Shown: positions 10,310-21,528 of the stretch, piece after piece | Layout: each line of letters begins with the position of its first letter | Position numbering within the stretch: the stretch's first letter is position 1 | NCBI RefSeq assembly: GCF_950023065.1 | Contig: NC_088677.1 | Location: 32,013,230 to 32,077,229 of the forward strand | Length of the DNA: 64,000 nt | Direction: 5' to 3' | DNA from: Planococcus citri | Taxonomy: Eukaryota; Arthropoda; Insecta; Hemiptera; Pseudococcidae | The notes under the pieces: generated by a model | What the model saw: the letters and a program-made list of their open reading frames with translations, nothing else | What the model was told of the DNA's origin: nothing | Databases searched by the model: none | Program-made: the position numbers and the translations under genes

Positions 10310-13300
10310 GTATCCTGGGTACGTAGAATGGGTGATAAGATGCATTTATTGTCATACGGTCAGCAAGTATACAGCAGCGACGAACGATACGAAATGAATT
10401 TCCACCAACCGAACGATTGGCAGCTAAGAATTCAATATGCGAATGAAAGAGACGAAGGACATTACGAATGTCAAGTATCATCTCATCCGCCCGTAGTATT
10501 TCACGTTTATTTAAAAATCATAGGTACGTTCTCCTACGACTACGTTGAATGTTGTTACATCGATGCAATTTTTTTTTCTTTTCTTGTAAAATGTCTCATC
10601 ATTGTTATTATCTCGATTCAGTTCCAGAATTAGAAATCGCCGACGAACGAGAATTGCCGATTAAAAATAAATTTTATAACGTAGGCAGTACGATCGAACT
10701 AAAATGCGTTATAACCAAAGTACCGCATCAACCCAATACATTTATCACGTGGAAACACGGTACTAGAATATTAAATTATGACACCGTCCGGGGTGGTATA
10801 AAGTAAGTCGCTATAAACTATTAAGAATTCTTATCGGTCACGCTTCCCGAATATGAATTTCTCGCTCGTAAATCATTATCTTATTTGTCGTCTTTTTAAA
10901 TAAGCTAAACATGTGGACAGTTCAAAAAGGGTATACGTCAAGGTTGTCTTCCGCGTAGAATTTTCCGAGACTGATAATATGTATTTTTCTTCGAATAAAT
11001 AAATTTCAACCGATGAAAAATGAAACTAGATTCGAAGATAAAAAAAAGGAAGCTAGAAATACTAATACTTCGATTCGCCTTTAAATACGTATACGTAGAT
11101 ACATTTTGTAATAAGTTACACGTGCAGGGTGTGTCAGTTGCAGTTAGTCCCCTTTATACTTACAATGATACTGCAACCTTTAGAATACTATTGTATAAGT
11201 AGATGTACGTGTAAGCAGCTTAATCAATTTCGTCTTTCGAAATTCCCATTGGTCGAGTTCTCCGATGGGTATTTATATTTATTTAAGCATTTATTTTAAA
11301 CCTTTTCTTGTTCATTTCGCTCCTTGTATTTCTTCTAAAATTTTTACCAAGTTGGATATTTTTTGCCAACGATGCTGTTCATTTCAATTTTTTTAGTAAG
11401 TAGTAATTGTTGCTAAACAAAAATTTCATATTAAAAAAAAACTTATGCGTCAAAATTGAAAACAGTATGCCCAATAACTTTTACTCTGGGGGCCCGCATA
11501 AGGATCACTATCACCCCCTGCCGATCCTTCGGGACAACTTTTTTCTTAAAGGGGGAGTCCAAAGGAACATTTGTAACCCTTGTCCTAAAAAAAAAAAAGT
11601 GGCCCTACGTACAAAATGGCGGCAATTTTAATTGCCAGGTCAGCCGAAATCGCAGATTTTGCGTTCCAACATAGGACTAGCACAAAATTGTTTAAACCGT
11701 ACAAAAGTAGATCGAAAGAGCAGGCAGAAATTCATCACCTGTCAAAATTTCAAGTGCTAAGTGCCTTTTTCGATTTTTGGTGAATTTTCAAAAATCAAAT
11801 TTTGGCCAAAATGTGAGAAAAAATCAAAATTTTACCAAATTGACCTAGAAAACTGAAATTTTGAATATAGCCTATTTTCGACACGCCAAATCGACTGAAA
11901 ACTGTTTCAAACCGTTTTGAGCAGTTCTGGAGCCTCCAGCAGATTTTTGAAACTCGAAATTCTCACAAAACTTCATCAAATGGAGTTGGAAAGCCGAAAA
12001 TAAGTCTGCAAACTAATTTCAATACGCTGTGAAGTCGACTGCAGGTGAATTTCAAGTCGTTTTGGAGTCTCCAGCGATTTTTTGAAAATTACTGGAGCCT
12101 CCAGTAGATTTTTGAAACTCGAAATTACAAATTTCATCAAATGGAGTTGATAAGCCGGAAATTTACTCTGCAAACTAATTTTAACACCCTCTGAAGACGA
12201 CTTCAGGTGGGTTCAAGTAATTTTGGAAACTCCAGTGACTTTTTGTAAGGTTACATGGCATTTTTAGTAAAATTGAAATTTCCAAAAAGTAGCTGGAAGC
12301 TTCAAAACCACTTGAAACCACCATGCAGTCGACTTCATATTATTGAATTGAAATTAGTTTGCAGATTAAATTTCCGGCTTGCTGACCCCATTTGATGAAA
12401 TTTTGGGGAAATTTCAAGTTTCAAAAATCTACTGGAGGCTCCAGTAAGTAATTTTCAAAAAATCGCTGGAGGCACCAAAAGCGCTTGAAATTCACCTGCA
12501 GTCGACTTATAGCGTATTGAAATTAGTTTGCAGAATTTATTTCGGCTTTCCAACTCCATTTGATGAAATTTTGTGAGAATTTCGAGTTTCAAAAATCTGC
12601 TGTAGGCTCCAATCATTAAATTGAGGTAGCAACCTGAATAGATTTCTGATGGTTTTTAAAGTGATGTCCTAGAACCATGGGCGAATTTTTGGATTTTCAA
12701 GTACATACATAACAGTGGCGTAGCCAGGATTTTCTCAAGGAGGGGGCAAAACCAGATTTTTAGGCATGAAAAATCGAAATGAGGGGTAATTTTCTGGAAA
12801 TCTATTGTAATGTGTGGTGATTTTATGAAAATGAACGCAAAAGCACTGCTCGAGCGAAGCGAGAGCGAAATTTTTTGGAAAAAATGGGTCCAAACAATGA
12901 AAAAACGTCCATTTTTGCATGTTTTCTTTCAAATTTTTGCTCGCAAGGGGGGGGCCATGGCCCCCTTCGCCCCCCCCCCTTGGCTACGCCACTGATACAT
13001 AAGTACCTATCTATTGAAATAATTACCATAAAAAAGACCGAAATGAGATACATTACCCATCCTATCAGGTCTACCTAGAGGATCGGATCCGGTCTGAATA
13101 AATCTAATCTGATCTGATCTTGGTCAAACTGGATCCATAAATCCGGATCTGGTAAGATCTAATCAGATCCAATCGTTTTTGATTGATTCGAGTTTAGATA
13201 CATTTTTAAAATCCATTTTTCAAGAGTCAAATTCAAATCTTTTTCTGTACTTAATTTAATTTTTAAAAATACAGTAAATCTGTAAAAAAAAATTTTCGAA

Positions 13301-16300
13301 AACTGAAAACTTTGAAAACCCATTGGAGGCTCTTGAATAGTTCGGAGGGACCACCACTTGGTTTTGAAGACCAAAATAGAGTATAATATTATATACCAAA
13401 ATTCAGGTTTCTGTCTCAATTTTACCAAATTTCTATTTTATTTTTATTTTTTTTTGGAGAATAATAGAAGAGAGAGAGACATGAATTTTTAATGGCAAAA
13501 ATCGAAGATAATTACGAATCTTATTTTTAGGAAAGTTGCTCAAAAAAAACTTCATTCTGGATGTCTCATTAGCCCACCTCCCAAATTTTGGAATTAGGCA
13601 GTATACAGTTGTGGAGAGAGGAGGTTGGTTTAGAGACTTCGAATCAAAAAACTACGCCAATATTTAATCTCAGCGCCTCCAAAGTAATACTGAATTGCCT
13701 TGGAGGGGGGCTGTGCCCATTAGAAATGTCAAGCTCTCGTTTTGAAAATTACCTTGTTATAAAAAAGATAGAAAAAGTATTTTTACTGTATTTTTAAAAA
13801 ATTTTAAATGGTATATTTCAACTTTTGTACTCCCATGAAATGTTGAGCTTTCACTTTGAAAACACAAATTTTAGTTTTTCAAACGTTAATTTTTAATCTC
13901 CCTTGAATTTTCTTTAAAATCGTGCTAACAGATTTACTCCAAGACTAAGGAAGTTTCGCAAGGAATCAAAAATGCCTAAAAATCATAAGAATCGCCCCAA
14001 CCCCCCCCCCCCTGCAACGTTTAGGTTAATTCGAGAGGGACTCGAAAAAAAAGTAGCAAAATGAAAGTACCTACCCAACTTAATTTTAGATTCCAGTTCG
14101 CGTATGGAATATATGTATGTAGGTAGATTTAAGGTAAAGAAAATCGAATGGTGTTAATAAAATTGCATACTCAGTTTACCGTAAATACGCAGGTGTATTA
14201 TTTTGTATTTACGGCAAACTGCGTATGCAATTCTTTCGACATCTATTTTTCGTTTGCGATGAAAGACTCATTTATCTAGATCGTAACTGGTTGAACTTGG
14301 AGCAAATCTATTTACGGAAATGAATTTCCAAAGATAACAGATAATAGATTCAACTTCGGTCGTAAGACTCAAAAAATCTCAGAACTGAGTTTCAAAGTGA
14401 AAGCTAAACTTTTCACAGGAAGTATAAAAATTGAAAGCTTCCCCCTCCGGATTCTAATATAATCTAACATTTTGAGGAATAATTGGATCTTTGAGATATT
14501 TTCAGCATCTTATCAAATTACATGTACCTTTGTTTCCATAATTTTTTATCAAGTGTCTACTGTAATTAGCAAAATCTGCAATGAGAATATCAAAATGCTT
14601 CAATAATCCTTTTTTCATTCTCTCTTCATCTTTCTATCTCAATCTCATTCCCTTCAAAAAAAAAACACCGAGATTCATGGGGGTTTGCAAAAATAGTCTA
14701 CCCATAATTCACCCTCGAGTGATATACTTCTGTATTCTCAAAAAAAAAAGTGAAAAAAATTAAATAAAAAATTGAAACGAAACGCTAGGATTTTATTCGT
14801 CGAAAACGAAAAGCCTACAACGAGAATAACATTTTCAAACAGTTGAAAGCAGCAATAGAAAACAGAAGGCGAAATTTGATTTTCAGAATTAAGCGGATAA
14901 GCGTCAGTTGTCTCGCATTGGGTTATTTACGTAATCGAATAAACATTTCGCAAATTTAAAATAAAAACGTACAGTCTATCAAAAATTACTTTTTAGTAGG
15001 TAGGTATATTGAACTACATCAGGTAGGCTAGATTTAAGTAGAAAATTTTCATTGAAATGAAGTTTCAACAAAAAAAAAATAAATAAATAAAATGAAGGAA
15101 GAGAGAAAGAAAACTCTCGTTGATGCTTGTGATGCATAGAAAATTTCGTTTCCACTTAGGGTTAAATTTAATGACGTCCCACGTCCGTTTCTCTTTTTCC
15201 ATTCGGTTTGCTACAGGTTATATACGGATTTAAAAGGCGTTCGAGAGTTGAAAATTCGTATGTGAGTGCTATAAAAAACGATTTAAATCATCCCGTTTAA
15301 AGTTTTCAAACGTTTTAAAAGAGTTTTATATCCATTTCAATTAAACATGAAGTTTTTACCATGTATCCGTTCACAACGACGGCGAACGCGAGCAATAACA
15401 GCTTTTTAAACATGTCAAAAACGGTAACTTGTGTAACATCTCACGATGGATTTACTCGAATTGCAAAAGCTGCTTTATTGTTTCAAAAAAATACAAATTC
15501 TTCGAGTAACGACCTTTTTTTCTCCTATCTATGTAGGTATTCTATAAAATTGTAAATTTGTTTTTAAAAAATGCAGTCTGTTTCGACGTACATACAAGTA
15601 TTCTTGAGGTTTTAATACCTTTTCGAACATGTGCAATGAAGGTGGCAGGATAGTGAAAGGGAAGTATGGAGTTGGCTGTCAAGTTCGAAATGTACGTTCG
15701 CGATGTTGAACTCGTGTTCTGAGATCTAAATTCACTTCATTTACAGCAGTCAGTTCCGACTTCTTGAAATGATCTTTTTTGAAGCAAAAAAAAGAGAAGT
15801 ACCTACTTACTTCGTTTGAGAGAAATGATTTCGCGTCAAGGCCTTTAAAAAATGGTCAGAGATTCCTTCTATGGTGTACTTATTCTAAAATAAACGTACC
15901 TACTTACGAGAAATAATTTAGCTCCAGAAAATTTTTCTTCGAAATCTTCTCGATTACTTTCTCCATTTGTATTATTACCATACCTGTTTTTTCTCTCTTT
16001 TTTTTCTTAAAAAGGAAGGAATGTTTAGCTGAATTTTTTGACAAATTTAAATAAGTAGATTCAAGTACATTATTGCTTAGTGCTCACTGCTCACCTACTT
16101 GTAAAATTTAATCTGCTAGTTTTCATTTCATTTCTTATTTTTATTTATTGTTTACACATTGGCAATGCAAATATACTAACCTGGAAAAATGTTACAGAGT
16201 GAAAACGGAAATATTACCAGACGGTGCACAAAGCAGATTATTCGTTGCCAACGCAAAACCAACTGATTCCGGAAATTATACTTGTTCTTTGGCTGATGTA

Positions 16301-16547
16301 GCTGCGACATATGTTTCAGTACAAGTTCTCAACGGTCGGTATAGCCTGAATATTCTTTTTAAAAATGAATTTAATTTGAACGATATTATTTGAAATTCAT
16401 CAGTCATTTTATTTTAACCCTTTGTATACGAATTGTTCTACAGGCGAAACTCCAGCCGCCATGCAACACGGAGGAAGCAGTATTCATCCTAAATTTAATT
16501 TCGCCATATTTGTCATTATCGTATGGATATTGGATCAATTTCGGTGA
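10310..16547 (+). CDS. dpr: Dpr-family immunoglobulin cell-surface protein (3' part, four exons)
   Basis: Exons 10310-10523, 10622-10802, 16198-16334 and 16444-16547 join in frame through GT-AG introns. The protein part starts at VSWVRRM, the middle of Ig domain 1 (second Cys in GHYECQVSS). It continues through Ig domain 2 (ELKC, ITWKHG, DSGNYTC) and ends with the Dpr hallmark GETPAAMQHGG followed by a hydrophobic tail of about 17 residues. That tail suggests a membrane or GPI anchor. Dpr proteins pair with DIP receptors at synapses to specify neuronal wiring. The upstream exons (signal peptide, first half of Ig 1) were not found in the window, so the gene is partial here. The third intron (10803-16197) is 5.4 kb and loaded with repeats. 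Which dpr paralogue this is cannot be decided; it resembles the dpr1-6 group. Confidence 0.85.
11488..12615. repeat. Fold-back element, copy 2 (right end truncated)
   Basis: This is a diverged direct copy of 355-1680. The blocks GGGGGAGTCC, AAAGTGGCCCTAC, the TTCGACA[C/T]GCCAAATCG region and the alternating CTGGAGGCTCCAG units occur in the same order. It stops at about 12615, inside the last CTGGAGG-type unit, so the right inverted arm seen in copy 1 is missing. It lies in the large dpr intron. Confidence 0.75.
12713..12994. mobile_element. hAT-type MITE, 282 bp, with 8 bp target duplication
   Basis: The left end is CAGTGGCGTAGCCAGGA and the right end TTGGCTACGCCACTG, forming imperfect inverted termini that begin CAGTGG. 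The element is flanked by a perfect 8 bp direct repeat ATACATAA at 12705-12712 and 12995-13002. An 8 bp target duplication with CAG-starting ends is typical of hAT-superfamily elements. There is no transposase, so it is non-autonomous. It contains a C/G homopolymer-rich stretch near the right end. Confidence 0.88.
14161..14232. repeat. Short inverted repeat (72 bp stem-loop)
   Basis: ATTGCATAC, AGTTTACC and GTAAATAC on the left are mirrored by GTATTTAC, GGCAAACT and GTATGCAAT on the right, with a short spacer. A related half-copy (TTTACGGCAAAC followed by ATGCAATTTT) occurs near 10192, so it is a dispersed small element. It lies in the dpr intron. Confidence 0.65.
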
Positions 16548-18071
16548 CAGATCGAGTGAATTTAAAATCGAAATTTTTTAAGAATCGAATCATTTTTTTC
16601 ATACAGCTTGTAATAAAAACGTGCATTTTTTGGTGTAAAAACATTCGAAGAAACGGTACCTACTCCTCCTACTAGGTTAACATGTTTCATAAAAAATGCA
16701 GAATTTCTAACGATTTGATGGTAATTATTTCCTTTTTAAAGTTCTAAATATTGTTTGTCATTTTTCGTTGAAAAATTGAGAATTTTCACTCGTTATTGTT
16801 AATTTTAAATTTTGAAAAATGATAAGAGAAAAACACGTTTAAAAACTCCGAACTTATCAAACGACAATTTCTATAAAAAGATTAATCAGTCTGGCGAGTA
16901 AATTCATATTCTGTAGAAATTCTGCGACGAAGTTCTTTAGATGTTCTAAATTGAACCCATTATATTATTCTACAGCTGCCATAAAAACTACGATGAAAAT
17001 GTTTGTTATTATTCCTTGTATCATCGAAAGTTTGACGAATAACTGCGTAATGTTTTATCATTTTTCATTAAAAAGCAAGACTGAAAACATTTTTCCACTG
17101 AAAAAAAAAAAGAAGAAAAGAACAACATAAGTACTACACAGTAAATACAAATATTCGTACGAAGAAGTTTCTCGACGTTGAAAACAAACTTCGTACAAAT
17201 TTTGTATTTTTATTTATTGATGGAATTTTTGTTTGTTTTTATTGTTAACGCGTATTATAGATTTTAAATTGATGTATTCAAATTATCGTTGAAAGAGAGA
17301 CAACGTCTAACGTCGAAAAAATCTTATTGATTACCATTTTATGATTTCAATTTGTATCTATGTATGTACTTCTACCAATACGCAAGTTTTAAACTGCATT
17401 GATGATTGTTGCTTTTTTTTAATCTTGTTTTCTGTTTGTTTTTTTCGAATTCTACATTGAAGACCAATTATGAATTTCTATCGTTTTTCAACTTATATCT
17501 TTGCTGTTATAGCGAAAGTATCAAAATGTAAAAATATTTCGATATACCTAAGGTGAACATTTATGTGATTGATTGAAAATTCCAAGTATTATGATTACGA
17601 AGCCCTTCAGACCTATTTGGTTCGATTTTCACCGTCCTATCGTTCTTTTTTAAATCGTCAACTCATTTACGAAGAAAAAAATGAAACCAAAGGAGTAACG
17701 ATTTAAAAATTTAGTCTTTTTACTAAATAATGAATCAAACTTCACGTTATTTTTTCTCGATGTAATCATACGAATTTTTAAGCAACTCTCTATATCACAT
17801 TGATACTTCGATCGATGGCTTCAATTGTAATTATTGTAAGTACATTTGTTTTCTGTAAATATTGCCTCAACGTTGATGTGTATTAATATGAACGTAATAT
17901 ACTAATTTTTTTTCTAAAATTCATTTCGTTTTAATAATTCAGCCTCAAGTCTCGAATCAATTTTAACATGAAAATAATGCAATTATTAAAATTTCAGAAT
18001 TTTATTTTTATAAAATAATTCCCATCATTGAAATTTACAGATGGTTCTGTATAAAACGATTGGTTAATAAT
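16548..18071. other. dpr 3' UTR and intergenic sequence
   Basis: An AATAAA at 16612-16617, 65 bases after the dpr stop codon, could end the dpr transcript. The rest is AT-rich with no supported frame. RpS6 ends on the opposite strand at 18072, so the two genes converge here. Confidence 0.5.
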
Positions 18072-19878
18072 TTATTTATGAGAACTGCGAGATGTTCTGA
18101 TACTCGAAGATTTAGAAGATGTGGATAATCGTTTTAATTTATCGGCCTTCTTTCTGGCGGTCTTTTCTTTTTGACGGATGGCCAATAATTTGGCGTATTC
18201 AGCTTGCTGTTCTTTACGTTTCAACGCTCTACGTTTCTTCAAAGCCAACTGGTGTCTCTTACGCTGCAAAAATTAAAACAAATTGTATCAGTATCAAGCA
18301 GTAATGTAGACGACTTTACAACTGTTTCTAATTTACACAGAGCAATAATTTATCGTCTAAAATTATGCTCAAAACCAGAAAAGAGTTTCATATTCCACGA
18401 ACAACTTCATCTGTACAGTGAGGCAAACTGCACAGATATTCGTAAGCACGTTGTGGTAATTGAGAAAAAAATAACTAATTACTTGTAATGTTAATGGAGT
18501 AACCAAACGTTGGATCTTGGGTTTCTTGTATTTAGGCTTAGTCTGGCCTTCTTTCAACGGTAAAGGACGTTTGATGACGTATTTGCGTACATCGTCTTCT
18601 TTAGTTAAATTGAACAATTTACGGATTTTCGATGCTCTTTTCGGTCCGAGACGACGAGGTACGGTTTTATCGGTTAATCCGGGGATTTCCTAAAAAAAAC
18701 ATAAAACACACGATTAATATTCGACTAACAACATCAAAAAGATTCATATATATGTTCACAAATTCGTAAAAAGTGTCACTATCTCAATAACGCTCATGCT
18801 GTAATTCGTATGAATGTGGTAAGCTGTAGTTTTCAATATAACAGTTTATAAGACCATCTCATCTACGAAAGAATTGAGTGGGACAGAAACTGTATAAAGT
18901 AGTACATAGGCCGCTATAAATTAAGTATTTCTAGTATGAGAATGCTTCCTTAAAAGTGTCACTATCTTAATAACGTTCATACTGTGAATCGTATGAATGT
19001 GGTAAGCTGTAGTTTTCAATATTACAGTTTATAAGACCAACTCATCCATAAAAGAATTGAGTGGGACAGAAACTGTGTAAAGTAATGTACAAGTTGCCAT
19101 AAATTAAGTATTGCTAGTCCGTAAACACTTACAAACTACAACAATGAACGTAATAAAATCATAATTTGACTAGCATTACTATAACAGCTAAATAGAACCT
19201 AGCGATTAGAGTGAATCACTAGGAGAGAACAGCTGTATAAAGCATATTAATTGAATAACATTGAAATAATTACCTGAGCGCCTTTCTTCACAACAACAAG
19301 AGCTAAAACACTAAGATTGGCATCAACAATACATCCACGGACCGATTTACGTTTTCTTTCACCGTCACGTCTAGGTCTATAACAGGAATGTCCGGCAGAT
19401 AACAATAACCTAACACGTCCTGAAAAATGAATCGAGTTATCGCCTGAACACGAAGTGTTTTTAATTATCAAAGGTGTTCCATACCATTGGATAACACTCC
19501 TTGCTTCATTGGAAATCCTTGTTTGTCATTTCCACCGGAAATCTTCAAAATGTAGCCTTTCCATTCATCTCCCAACGAGTCGGCTTCGACTTCAGTTCCC
19601 ATTCGTTTTTCATAAAAGACACGAAGTCTGTGTTCGTCGACGATTTCGAACAGCTTTTGACAGCCGGTGGCTGGATATGAAACGTTGAGCTGAAAAAACA
19701 CAAGACACAAATTAACATCGTATAAGTTTACTGAAAGGCGGAAAATTGACGAAGAAGATTGATGACTAGGACAGACGAATGGTACCATCTATTTTAGTGA
19801 AATAATTAGTGATATGAAAGAAATGAATCGAGTTCTTAACATTAAAGGAATTAAGCAGAGAGTAAGACCTACCTTCAT
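18072..19878 (-). CDS. RpS6: 40S ribosomal protein S6
   Basis: Five coding exons on the minus strand (19873-19878, 19485-19689, 19274-19419, 18483-18689, 18072-18263) join to 251 codons plus stop; the usual S6 length is about 250. The first exon codes only Met-Lys before its GTAGGT donor. Recognisable family blocks are LNVSYPATGCQKLFE, GDEWKGY, RKSVRGCIVDANLSVLAL, IPGLTDKTVPRRLGPKRASKIRKLFNL and the basic C-terminal helix. The tail is Ser/Arg-rich (LSTSSKSSSIRTSRSSHK), the region phosphorylated by S6 kinase in other animals. The protein is a component of the small ribosomal subunit. One intron (18690-19273) carries duplicated structured RNA candidates. An AATAAA overlaps the stop codon (18071-18076). 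It is head-to-head with ARPC4, 654 bp apart. Confidence 0.97.
18768..18907 (-). ncRNA. Candidate intronic box H/ACA snoRNA, copy 1
   Basis: It lies in the RpS6 intron 18690-19273. Read on the host strand it forms two hairpins. The first is closed by ACAGTTT/AAACTGT with an inner CTCA/TGAG stem. The second is closed by ACTA/TAGT with an inner TTCATAC/GCATGAG stem. An AAACTA (fits ANANNA) lies between the hairpins, and GACAC follows the second (ACA-like). A copy of about 165 bp follows 183 bp away. Ribosomal-protein introns commonly host snoRNAs. The guide target is unknown, and the stems also read on the plus strand, so orientation is inferred from the host gene. Confidence 0.5.
18951..19090 (-). 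ncRNA. Candidate intronic box H/ACA snoRNA, copy 2
   Basis: This is a direct duplicate of copy 1, offset by 183 bp and similar throughout, from GTGTCAC to about 30 bp beyond the first hairpin. Here the second-hairpin inner stem is a perfect TTCATAC/GTATGAA, where copy 1 has a wobble and a mismatch. The ACAGTTT/AAACTGT closing stem, the AAACTA hinge and the terminal GACAC are all retained. Differences fall mainly in loops and unpaired positions, as expected for a structured RNA. Confidence 0.5.
19175..19246 (-). ncRNA. Third, diverged stem-loop related to the snoRNA pair
   Basis: The flanks TATAACAG and CTGTATAAAG match copies 1 and 2, but the hairpin differs: ACAGCT/AGCTGT closes it and CCTAG/CTAGG forms an inner stem. 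It may be an older or independent single-hairpin relative in the same RpS6 intron. No second hairpin was recognised beside it. Confidence 0.3.
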
Positions 19879-20532
19879 CGTGAATTTAAACCGCAAAAAC
19901 ACTTATAATAATAATCAATTCGAGAGTTTTAGAAATTACTCCATACTTGAAACCGAAAAAGAAAGCATGTCGACGTGAACGTGGTCTTCTATAAAATAAT
20001 CAAATGTGCGGCACAATTGCACAAATGCCTCAACAAAATCGAAAACAAACACAACGATAACAATCAACAGTTCCTCAACTTTGGAGGAAAAAATTTTTAA
20101 AAATCTTGAAGATTTTCGTAAATTACCATATTTACCGTGGTTTTTACTTGGTAAAATTGGTAAAGCAAAGCTCGTCTCTCTCGTCCCCCAACTCGAAACG
20201 GGCCTGAATAAAAAATTCAGGTACTCTACTGGAATGACGTCAACCCAAACACGATCCCCTCCTTCCCTCCTTAGCGCTATCACTCCATTAAATTTTCAAG
20301 TGATCTCAGAATATTTTTACAAAATTGGGTTGTTCGATTGATGAATAATCGCGTTGATTACAAATAAATTGTGTAAAGAACAATGTAATTCCGACACAAC
20401 CTTTCAATTCTGGTATTTTTCGTATTGTTCGGTAGTTTTAATAGGCGAGTGATCGTTGCCTCCAATCGATGTAGTGATCTGAACAGTTGTTGATTATTCA
20501 GTTGTTGCAATAATCGTATTCAAGTCTGTATC

Positions 20533-21039
20533 ATGTCTTCCACTTTGAAACCATATTTGACGGCTGTGCGTCATACTTTATACGCAGCGATGTGCGTGGA
20601 TAATTTCTCTTCGCAAGTAATCGAACGCCATAATAAACCGGAAGTCGAAGTTCGAGCTAGTAAGGAGCTGTTGCTGACACCGGTGGTCATTAGCCGTAAT
20701 GAAAAAGAAAAGGTCCTGATAGAAGCATCAGTGAACTCGGTACGTGTCAGTATTGCCATCAAACAAGCCGACGAAATCGAGAAAATATTATGCCATAAAT
20801 TCATGCGTTTCATGATGATGCGAGCTGAGAATTTCATTATCCTGAGGCGTTCCGCTATACCTGGATACGATATCAGTTTTCTCATCACCAATTTCCATAC
20901 CGAACAGATGTACAAGCATAAATTGGTCGAATTTGTGCTACATTTCATGGAAGAAATTGATAAAGAAATCAGTGAAATGAAGCTAGCCGTAAATGCGAGG
21001 GCGAGAATTTGTTCGGAAGAATTTCTGAAGCGGTTTTAA
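20533..21039 (+). CDS. ARPC4: Arp2/3 complex subunit 4 (p20-ARC)
   Basis: A single 168-residue exon matches ARPC4 end to end at the family's normal length. Blocks include the N-terminal LKPYLTAVRHTL, ENFSSQV-like DNFSSQVIERHNKPEVEVR, SKELLL, RNEKEKVLIE, SVRVSI and the near-invariant EIEKILCHKFMRFMMMRAEN. The C-terminal run MYKHKLVEFVLHFMEEIDKE lies in the helix that contacts ARPC2. ARPC4 and ARPC2 form the structural core of the seven-subunit Arp2/3 complex, which nucleates branched actin filaments in the cytoplasm. The ATG at 20533 is the first in frame and fits the known start. No intron interrupts the coding region. AATAAA at 21309-21314 ends the transcript close to the ZC3H14 3' end. Confidence 0.97.
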   Translation: MSSTLKPYLTAVRHTLYAAMCVDNFSSQVIERHNKPEVEVRASKELLLTPVVISRNEKEKVLIEASVNSVRVSIAIKQADEIEKILCHKFMRFMMMRAENFIILRRSAIPGYDISFLITNFHTEQMYKHKLVEFVLHFMEEIDKEISEMKLAVNARARICSEEFLKRF

Positions 21040-21308
21040 TACTTTACCGGCTCGGATCACGTCAATGTATTTATTCGCCGTATTATTTTTTTTACTTTCT
21101 CAATGATATTTTATACTTCGTAAGCGATTTTACCTGAAATTTTTACCCATTTTCTTGTGTAGAATTATGTATTTATTATTTGTTTTGTATATAATCGTGT
21201 ATGTTCACGTTCTAATGTAGTTATTTGCAATATATTATTCAAATTTGTACACCTCTAATCGCGTGATATGATAGTATGTTTTTTGTTTCAAGTTCCACTT
21301 AGCTGGAG

Positions 21309-21350
21309 AATAAAACGAACAAAACTTTTACACGTTAAATACATTTTATT
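21309..21350. terminator. Facing poly(A) signals of ARPC4 (+) and ZC3H14 (-)
   Basis: AATAAA on the plus strand at 21309-21314 serves ARPC4. AATAAA on the minus strand (plus TTTATT at 21345-21350) serves ZC3H14. With cleavage 10-30 bases downstream of each, the two mRNAs would overlap or abut at their 3' ends. Confidence 0.6.
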
Positions 21351-21528
21351 ACACATTACCTATTGAACGACATTTACCGTTAATGCTTACTTTCATCGGC
21401 CAGGTCAAGAACATTGTAGTATTAAAACGAAAAAACAAAATTAAACAATAGAATAACATACGCCTAGGTATGTTATCAAGTGATAATACATTATAAAAAT
21501 TGGTAATTTGACCAAGCATACGATAAAA

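Noticed and set aside
12735..13078. Several overlapping frames on both strands
   Set aside because: All fall within or across the hAT MITE and come from its G/C runs and inverted ends.
18768..19090. Reading the duplicated snoRNA candidates on the plus strand (hinge ATATAA/ATATTA)
   Set aside because: The hinge fits ANANNA, but the ACA is 10 or more bases from the closing stem and the host gene runs on the minus strand, so minus is preferred.
20006..20341. 111-codon plus-strand frame between RpS6 and ARPC4, with a facing minus-strand frame
   Set aside because: No domain or homology recognised; lies in the divergent promoter region and overlaps an equally long antisense frame.
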